From CAZFPT01 sp046541875 (lineage in GTDB: Bacteria > Planctomycetota > Phycisphaerae > SM23-33), in the NCBI GenBank assembly GCA_046541875.1, contig JBKHCL010000045.1:1-25827 (forward strand): a stretch of 25,827 nucleotides of DNA. Direction: 5' to 3'. Positions 22,001 through 25,827 of the stretch are shown here, piece by piece. The notes under the pieces are model-generated. The model saw nothing but the letters and a program-made list of their open reading frames with translations. It was not told where the DNA came from and did not search any database. A program made the position numbers and the translations under genes. Position 1 is the first letter of the stretch. Each line of letters starts with the position of its first letter.

Positions 22001-22357
22001 CAGCCCGTCGAAGGTGACGCGCAGTTCGTTGCTCACATCGTAGTGCGGCTGATGGGCCCGGAACGGCTCGTAGAAGCGGCGCTGCCCGTCCCGCGAGACC
22101 TTCAGAAACGTGCGGAACCCCTCGCTGCCGACCCGCCGGTGATGCAGGTTCGCCGACTGGAACTGCATGATCGCGTGGTCCTTGTCGCGCGTACCGAAGC
22201 AGGCCACCCCCTGGCCGCGATTGACGTAGAAGCACCACAGCGGGATGCCCCACAGCCCCGCCAACCCGGGCAGAAAGCTGCTGAAGGGGGCGGAGTGGTG
22301 ATAGTTCTCGATGACGAACGTGCCGTCGGTCTCAAAGCGGTATGCGTCGTTTGACAA
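19052..22357 (-). CDS. Large glycoside phosphorylase-like protein (GH94/GH161-type, about 1,100 residues), TTG start
   Basis: A 1,101-residue protein of the cellobiose-phosphorylase class: N-terminal beta-sandwich (ENYHHSAPFSSFLPGLAGLWG), an (alpha/alpha)6 barrel in the middle and a C-terminal beta domain. Such enzymes cleave beta-glucosidic bonds with phosphate to give a sugar 1-phosphate. The barrel contains AGYWCDHWYYNFDQLEQFLAIYPD, where D534 is the best candidate for the catalytic acid, and SISPSGIGVEMDGGRPGWHDSINGLPGLFG. The length and layout recall 1,2-beta-oligoglucan phosphorylase and the GH161 beta-1,3-glucan phosphorylases rather than the 800-residue cellobiose enzymes; this is from memory and the substrate is not known. 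TTG 22357 is chosen because GGGAGGA lies about six bases upstream; the in-frame ATG at 22435 has no such site and overlaps nothing conserved. The protein has no signal peptide, so it is cytoplasmic. It lies 122 bp downstream of the GH1 gene. Confidence 0.8.
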   Translation of the reverse strand: MSNDAYRFETDGTFVIENYHHSAPFSSFLPGLAGLWGIPLWCFYVNRGQGVACFGTRDKDHAIMQFQSANLHHRRVGSEGFRTFLKVSRDGQRRFYEPFRAHQPHYDVSNELRVTFDGLKLRETNQTLGLRVEVSYTPVANEPFAALLRTVTLTNLTETQAEVEWLDGAAAIVPYHVEADLLQRLPFITEAYLRVQDLDARAPFLNLKALPSDTPETEFVEAGHFFFAFAEGDTKLLPAIVDPKPIFGEMLDLARPHAWLAGDEPIDASPDRQETHCLTPCAMVADAFTLPAGEARTLHYAIGKARDLDQARSLPATMRADGWFDAKAAESLREVQKVRHRFFLHGSDAALNQYAPQTFLDNALRGGLPVSLPAGEDGRHVFHVYSRRHGDLERDYNNFLLTPTFFSQGNGAFRDVNQNRRSDVWFNPDVAGENVKFFFELIQPDGFNPMLVKGAQFHVVQADRLVEVLGRHVPGDRVEAVAAFLAKPFSPGELFDFLEDRSITPADPMGLLHDVLGLSEKLAEAEYEAGYWCDHWYYNFDQLEQFLAIYPDRAEELLIGDRSLTYWDPDVRVRPRDEKYVVYAGGQVRHVDSVAPDKEKAALIAARSELARCVRTFNGTGEVYRTNLLEKILCLLANKAASISPSGIGVEMDGGRPGWHDSINGLPGLFGASTSETFHLLRGLRLLRELAVSIGLGDDYAQPLPVEIAELMRAVRQAGEAFEEGEEFAYWDRTAAAKEAYRAATRLGFSGATDELTWEQMQRFLDAVERRVSAAVEKAFDTPDGLPTTYVSHEADEWEPLTDDAGEPLRTERGFQRVRITRFSPHRYPLFLEAPTHAIRTRGDADEARAMWRAMRTGPLFDEKLRMYIVGDSVAGESTETGRIWAWPAGWFENENVFLHMEHKYLLSTLQAGLVEEFYEDFRNCFIPFQPVERYGRSPIENTSFIVSSRHPRSSVHGRGYLPRSSGTTAEVLQILLILAFGPQPFAMEDGELTLRFRPRLADWLFTKTPETVEITDLQGNTRTVDLPGGNFSAMFLGDVLVTYVNPSGKSTFGPGAPAVGAMELVGWEGERRTVPADALRGEDALAVRNRQVARIIVTLE

Positions 22358-22479
22358 GATGCGTTCCTCCCTGCAAGAGGTGCGTACTCGCGGGTCCTGC
22401 TTACGAGCCGACCTTCGAGCAGTGTGCCCGGACACTCACGGTAAAATGATCTGCCGGTTGGCACTTCCGCGGATATCGC

Positions 22480-23814
22480 TCAGAAATCGCCGTATCCGGC
22501 AATCGTATCGCGATAGAAGTAGTAGCTGTCCTTCGGCACGCGGCGCTGGTCGACGTAGTCGCAGTAGACGATCCCGAAACGCTTGGTGTATCCCCACGCC
22601 CACTCGAAATTGTCGATGAAACTCCAGAGGAAATAGCCCCGCAGGTCCACGCCGTCGGCGATCGCATCGCGGCAGGCAGCCAGGTGGCCGCGGAGATACT
22701 CGATCCGCCCCGGGTCGTGGCAGCGCGTGCCGTCCTCGTTGAGCTCGTCGGGCATCGCGCAGCCGTTCTCGGTCACATACAGCGGGATCGGCCCGTACTC
22801 CTCGGTAATGCCCTTCAGCAGGCGGTAGAGCCCGCGCGGCACGATCGGCCAACCCATGTCCGTCTCGGGCTGATGATACGCCACCTGCCGCCACTTCTGG
22901 GGCTCGTTGTCGTCCCAGACAACCGGCTCCTCGAAGTACATGTTCACGCCGACAAAGTCGATCGGCGCCGCCATGATCTCCGCGTCCCCGTCCTGGATGG
23001 GCACCGTCACGCCGCGCGCGTCCAGCAATCGTTGCGGGTAAGGCCGACCGAACAGCGGGTTCATGAACATCCGCGTTTTGTGGTCTTTCGCCCGGTCGGC
23101 AGCTTCGATGTCTTTCGGGTCTCGCGTTGCCGGCCGCCAGGTCGCCAGGTCCAGCGTGGTCCCGATGGTCCCGTCGCCCCCGCCCTGCCGGTACGCCTGC
23201 ACCGCCAGGCCGTGCCCGAGGTTGAGGTGATGCACCGCGCTGTAACCGTCCTGCATGTCGCATCGGCCCGGCGCGTGCCATCCCTGCCCGTAGCCGCCCA
23301 TCGAACTGCAGTTGGGTTCGTTGAGCGTGATCCACATCTTCACCCGATCTCCCAAGGCGTCGAAGCACGTCCGGGCATACTCGGCGAAGCGATACGCGGT
23401 GTCCCGATTCGGCCAGCCGCCGGCGTCTTCCAACGCCTGGGGCAGGTCCCAGTGATACAACGTGGCCGCCGGGGTGATGCCCGCCTCCAGCAGCGTGTCC
23501 ACCAGGCGATTGTAATAATCGAAGCCCTTGGGGTTCTGCTCGCCGGACCCGGTGGGGAACACCCTCGGCCAGGCGATCGAGAAGCGATACGCCCCCAGCC
23601 CGAGTTCCTTCATGAGCTGAACGTCCTCGGCGTAGCGATGGTACTGGTCGCAGGCGACGTCGCCGGTGTGGCCGTGGAGCACCCTGCCCGGCGTGCGGCA
23701 GAATGTATCCCAGATGCAAGGCCCCCGGCCGTCTTCCCAGGCGGCGCCTTCGACCTGGTAGCTCGCGGTGGCGGTGCCCCACAGAAAGTCCTCGGGAAAG
23801 CGGTTGTCGGACAT
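22480..23814 (-). CDS. GH1 family beta-glucosidase
   Basis: A 444-residue retaining beta-glycosidase of family GH1, which releases glucose (or galactose and related sugars) from the non-reducing end of beta-glycosides. The N-terminal signature FPEDFLWGTATASYQVEGA is complete. The acid/base is E166 in TLNEP and the nucleophile is E349 in YVTENG. Substrate-site residues are visible in YRFSIAWPRV, LYHWDLPQALED and FLWSFIDNFEWAWGYTKRFG. There is no signal peptide, so it is an intracellular enzyme acting on imported di- and oligosaccharides. ATG 23814 has AGGAG six bases upstream; an in-frame ATG at 23961 is rejected as it runs through the divergent promoter region. It is the first gene of a minus-strand pair with the phosphorylase-like gene. 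Glucosidase specificity is likely but not proven. Confidence 0.95.
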   Translation of the reverse strand: MSDNRFPEDFLWGTATASYQVEGAAWEDGRGPCIWDTFCRTPGRVLHGHTGDVACDQYHRYAEDVQLMKELGLGAYRFSIAWPRVFPTGSGEQNPKGFDYYNRLVDTLLEAGITPAATLYHWDLPQALEDAGGWPNRDTAYRFAEYARTCFDALGDRVKMWITLNEPNCSSMGGYGQGWHAPGRCDMQDGYSAVHHLNLGHGLAVQAYRQGGGDGTIGTTLDLATWRPATRDPKDIEAADRAKDHKTRMFMNPLFGRPYPQRLLDARGVTVPIQDGDAEIMAAPIDFVGVNMYFEEPVVWDDNEPQKWRQVAYHQPETDMGWPIVPRGLYRLLKGITEEYGPIPLYVTENGCAMPDELNEDGTRCHDPGRIEYLRGHLAACRDAIADGVDLRGYFLWSFIDNFEWAWGYTKRFGIVYCDYVDQRRVPKDSYYFYRDTIAGYGDF

Positions 23815-23851
23815 CGGATGCTCCTCTCGGGTGCGTGGAATCAGGCCCGGC

Positions 23852-23880
23852 AGGATGGGCTCTGGCGGGCGAAAAGTCAA
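23852..23880 (-). promoter_or_regulatory. Candidate promoter of the GH1-phosphorylase unit (TTGACT-N17-CATCCT)
   Basis: On the minus strand TTGACT (23880-23875), a 17-base spacer and CATCCT (23857-23852) lie about 38 bases before the GH1 ATG. The -35 is good and the -10 is weak, as for a gene needing an activator. No clear LacI-type palindrome is seen in the 139-bp divergent gap. Confidence 0.45.
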
Positions 23881-23885
23881 GCGGG

Positions 23886-23891
23886 TATAAC
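23886..23891 (+). promoter_or_regulatory. Candidate -10 box (TATAAC) for the secreted protein
   Basis: TATAAC lies 62 bases before the ATG at 23954, on the plus strand. The -35 region (TGGCGG at 23863-23868) is poor. It is back to back with the candidate GH1 promoter. Confidence 0.35.
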
Positions 23892-23953
23892 GAACCCCGC
23901 GGATCTCAGAGCGTCTACTGTCCGGACGTCCGAATATGCAAGGGAGAGTCGAA

Positions 23954-25405
23954 ATGACCAATGCCGCCCCCCGTCAACCGGCGCCGATCGTGCTTTGCCT
24001 CGCCCTGCTGCTGGCTGCGATGCCGACCATCGGCAGCGCCGCCGATGACGCAAACGCAACACGCCTCACCCCGCGGAAGATCGCCTCGGACCTGTCCAAC
24101 TGGCGTATTCTGCCCGACTCGCGAATCCTGTTGCTGTCCGGCGACGACGGCCTGACGGCCCGCTACGTGGCCGACAAACCCGCCGACAGCAGGGAGATCA
24201 AACTCCGCGACGGCCTCGGCGACGCGGTTTCGCTGGGGGGATGTACCGTCGGATTCACACAGAAACGCGGCGGGTTCGACGTAGTCAACGTCAAGACAGA
24301 TCAGCGGCGGACGGTCCTGCAGACCTCCGGACCCGTCGCGCCCCTGCCCCTGGACGCCAACACCGCCCTGCTCATCGAGAAACCGGTCCGACATGACCCG
24401 AACCAGCATACGCTCCGCGTGCATCGCCTCGACCTCGATACGCTTCGGACCAAGCCCCTCTGGAAGCGCCAAGGGGTCCAGGCCTTCAGCAGCGCCCAGC
24501 CAGTTGGCGACGACCCCAACCAGGTCCGGCTCTGGTTCTACCTCGCATCCGAAAAACCCCGGCCGGCCGAAGGCAGTACGCGGACCATCGTGTTCAGAAA
24601 CAACCCGGTCACCCAGGCGACCCTCAACATCAAGACAGGCCACGCCCGCGAGAGCACGCTCAGTTCCGCCGAGGCAAGGAGGAACGGACTCACCAACGCA
24701 TCGGGTCGCGTCCGGAGCAGGTCGCACCAGGCAAGGCAAGGCCGATTCCGCTCGCCCGACGGCAAGGCGACCGTGACCATCGAGGGCAAACGCCTCACGC
24801 TCACCCGCCGAGGCAGCAGCGCCGACCTCTTCGGCGGCCGATACGAAACAAAGGTCTATCCCTCGTCCGACTCCGCCAAGCCGCGTCGGCTGGCCATCGT
24901 CAAGACCGCCGACGAAAAACGCGAACTGATCGTGATGGACCTCAAAACGCTCGACAAGACGAAACTGGCGACCTTCACCGAACTCGACAGCGTCAAGGGC
25001 TGGTCGCCCAGCGGACGGTTCCTGGTGGCTGAGCAGTACTCCCCGACCAACCTCGACGATCACGGCCACCTGGTGGCCTACGAGCCGGCCAAGTGGCGGA
25101 AGGTGAGCATCTTCCCCCAGGAGGATCAGAAGTACATCACGCTGCTGGGGTTCGTCCCCGTCGGCTGGGCAGTGGTCGCCGGCGACACGATGATCGAAGA
25201 CGCCATCCGCAAAACGCGTCTCAGCGTGGTGGACCTGGCCAACCCGAAACGCCGTTACACCGTGGCGCAGGGCAGGCTGTTTCGCGTGACCGCCATTGGC
25301 GATGAGCTGATCTTCTCGGACTTCGACGGCGAGCACTACACGCTCTACCGCGCAGCCATGCCCGAAAGGAAGAAGACAACCCCCCGCCGCGACGGAAACG
25401 ACTGA
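23954..25405 (+). CDS. Secreted protein of unknown function, possible beta-propeller
   Basis: A 483-residue protein that I cannot place in a named family. A Sec signal peptide is clear: hydrophobic core PIVLCLALLLAAMPTI, then GSAA with cleavage near residue 29. There is no membrane anchor after it. The mature part repeats short beta segments with WD40/TolB-like spacing. Examples are WRILPDSRILLLSGDDGLTARYV, FRSPDGKATVTIEGKRLTL, RLAIVKTADEKRELIVMDL, VKGWSPSGRFLVAEQYSP and LLGFVPVGWAVVAGD. SPDG/SPSG turns of this type suggest a beta-propeller. The ATG at 23954 has GGGAGAG about six bases upstream, better than the ATG at 23936. It is divergent from the GH1 gene. A role in sensing or binding polysaccharide outside the cell is possible but unproven. 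The C-terminal tail is basic. Confidence 0.7.
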   Translation: MTNAAPRQPAPIVLCLALLLAAMPTIGSAADDANATRLTPRKIASDLSNWRILPDSRILLLSGDDGLTARYVADKPADSREIKLRDGLGDAVSLGGCTVGFTQKRGGFDVVNVKTDQRRTVLQTSGPVAPLPLDANTALLIEKPVRHDPNQHTLRVHRLDLDTLRTKPLWKRQGVQAFSSAQPVGDDPNQVRLWFYLASEKPRPAEGSTRTIVFRNNPVTQATLNIKTGHARESTLSSAEARRNGLTNASGRVRSRSHQARQGRFRSPDGKATVTIEGKRLTLTRRGSSADLFGGRYETKVYPSSDSAKPRRLAIVKTADEKRELIVMDLKTLDKTKLATFTELDSVKGWSPSGRFLVAEQYSPTNLDDHGHLVAYEPAKWRKVSIFPQEDQKYITLLGFVPVGWAVVAGDTMIEDAIRKTRLSVVDLANPKRRYTVAQGRLFRVTAIGDELIFSDFDGEHYTLYRAAMPERKKTTPRRDGND

Positions 25406-25424
25406 CGCGCCGCTTGCCGGCGCG
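25406..25424 (+). terminator. Hairpin after the secreted-protein gene
   Basis: A 7-bp stem CGCGCCG / CGGCGCG with a 5-base loop starts directly after the TGA. No T-run follows, and the next gene's Shine-Dalgarno starts eight bases later. It may be an attenuating or 3'-protective hairpin rather than a true terminator. Confidence 0.45.
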
Positions 25425-25440
25425 CTTGAAAGGAACCCAC

Positions 25441-25827
25441 ATGGAACTGCAGCTCAGCACGGGCGGGACGATTGACCACCCCACCCCCGAACAGATAGAC
25501 CACGCCATCCGTTCACTGCCCGGCGGCGACGATTCGTTCGCGATCCTGGCTGCCAACGAGATGACGTACGTCCAGGCGGCCGGGCCCGATGCCGACGGGC
25601 TGTTCGACCTGGAGCACCAGTTGGACGGGCTGGAGTATCACTACCAGGCCATGGAGCCCGTCGGCACGGAGGAGGTCATCATCGCGATGCAGGCCTTCGC
25701 TGCGGGCGACGAGACCTGGAAGCAGGCCTTCCAGTGGCAGCGGCAACAACTGCCAACCAACGGCGGCGGCTGCGCGGGGATGCTCCTCCTTCTTGCCGTG
25801 GCAGCCGTCGCTTTGGCGATCCTTCTG
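25441..25827 (+). CDS. Small protein with C-terminal membrane segment, partial (cut by right edge)
   Basis: The frame starts at ATG 25441, with AAAGGAA about seven bases upstream, and is open to the window end (129 residues). Residues 1-105 form a soluble domain with a beta-alpha pattern (MELQLSTGGTIDHPTPEQIDHAIRSL, DSFAILAANEMTYVQAAG, DLEHQLDGLEYHYQAM, FAAGDETWKQAFQWQ). A Gly-rich linker and a hydrophobic segment (about 111-129) follow, cut by the edge. The soluble part resembles a small domain, seen in many uncharacterised proteins, that I know of only as hypothetical. It follows the secreted-protein gene by 35 bp and may share its transcript. Confidence 0.7.
   Translation, partial: MELQLSTGGTIDHPTPEQIDHAIRSLPGGDDSFAILAANEMTYVQAAGPDADGLFDLEHQLDGLEYHYQAMEPVGTEEVIIAMQAFAAGDETWKQAFQWQRQQLPTNGGGCAGMLLLLAVAAVALAILL

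Noticed and set aside
19406..22354. 982-codon open frame antisense to the phosphorylase gene
   Set aside because: Shadow of a GC-rich real gene, with Arg/Gly/Val-rich low-complexity protein and no domain.
1..25827. CRISPR arrays, insertion sequences, prophage or integrase sites
   Set aside because: No spaced repeats, terminal inverted repeats, transposase motifs or att-like duplications were seen. The single tRNA gene shows no duplicated 3' end nearby.

Overview
This is a 25.8-kb stretch of GC-rich bacterial chromosome. It carries housekeeping genes in short operons separated by accessory genes, with no transposase, integrase, phage gene or CRISPR array. The gene content suggests a planctomycete, probably of the Phycisphaerae type: an ECF sigma factor with a large membrane anti-sigma lacking zinc ligands, a ClpC with a UVR domain, a LeuC of the plant-like type, a CobA-HemD fusion, and several lipoproteins and unknown secreted proteins. 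This assignment is inference, since there is no rRNA or other phylogenetic marker in the window.

Layout. 1-983 (-): a CsgG-like lipoprotein cut by the left edge. 1046-2421 (+): glutamyl-Q-tRNA(Asp) synthetase overlapping a small zinc-ribbon membrane protein. 2589-2747 (+): a 52-residue ORF. 2755-3894 (-): a sugar-epimerase-like protein of unknown function. 4074-5291 (-): an EAL-HDOD signalling protein. 5292-5904: a 613-bp divergent regulatory region. 5905-8478 (+): ClpC, followed by a terminator. 8734-10652 (+): a mini-ORF, an ECF sigma factor and its anti-sigma. 10754-10824 (-): tRNA-Gln(CUG) with its own promoter and terminator. 11082-11429 (-): a PilZ protein. 11539-13068 (+): CobA-HemD. 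13178-14566 (+): LeuC. 14639-15328 (-): a peroxiredoxin-like lipoprotein. 15488-19021 (+): purA-uppS-arfB-cdsA. 19052-23814 (-): a large glycoside phosphorylase-like protein downstream of a GH1 beta-glucosidase. 23954-25405 (+): a secreted protein of unknown function. 25441-end (+): a partial small protein with a C-terminal membrane segment.

How the genes fit together. UppS and CdsA supply the undecaprenyl carrier and CDP-diacylglycerol for envelope synthesis, and share a transcript with purine synthesis (PurA) and ribosome rescue (ArfB). The GH1 enzyme and the phosphorylase form a likely beta-glucoside/beta-glucan oligosaccharide unit combining hydrolysis and phosphorolysis. EAL-HDOD and PilZ point to cyclic-di-GMP signalling, and the sigma/anti-sigma pair to envelope stress sensing. 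CobA-HemD feeds tetrapyrrole (siroheme/B12 and heme) synthesis.

The most notable signals are regulatory. clpC and cobA-hemD carry identical -35 and -10 hexamers at identical spacing, and for cobA-hemD the predicted start of transcription falls on the ATG, predicting a leaderless mRNA. The ECF sigma gene is preceded by a 10-codon ORF with a strong Shine-Dalgarno whose stop overlaps the sigma start. The phosphorylase appears to start at TTG. I found no clearly new multi-gene defence or biosynthetic system.
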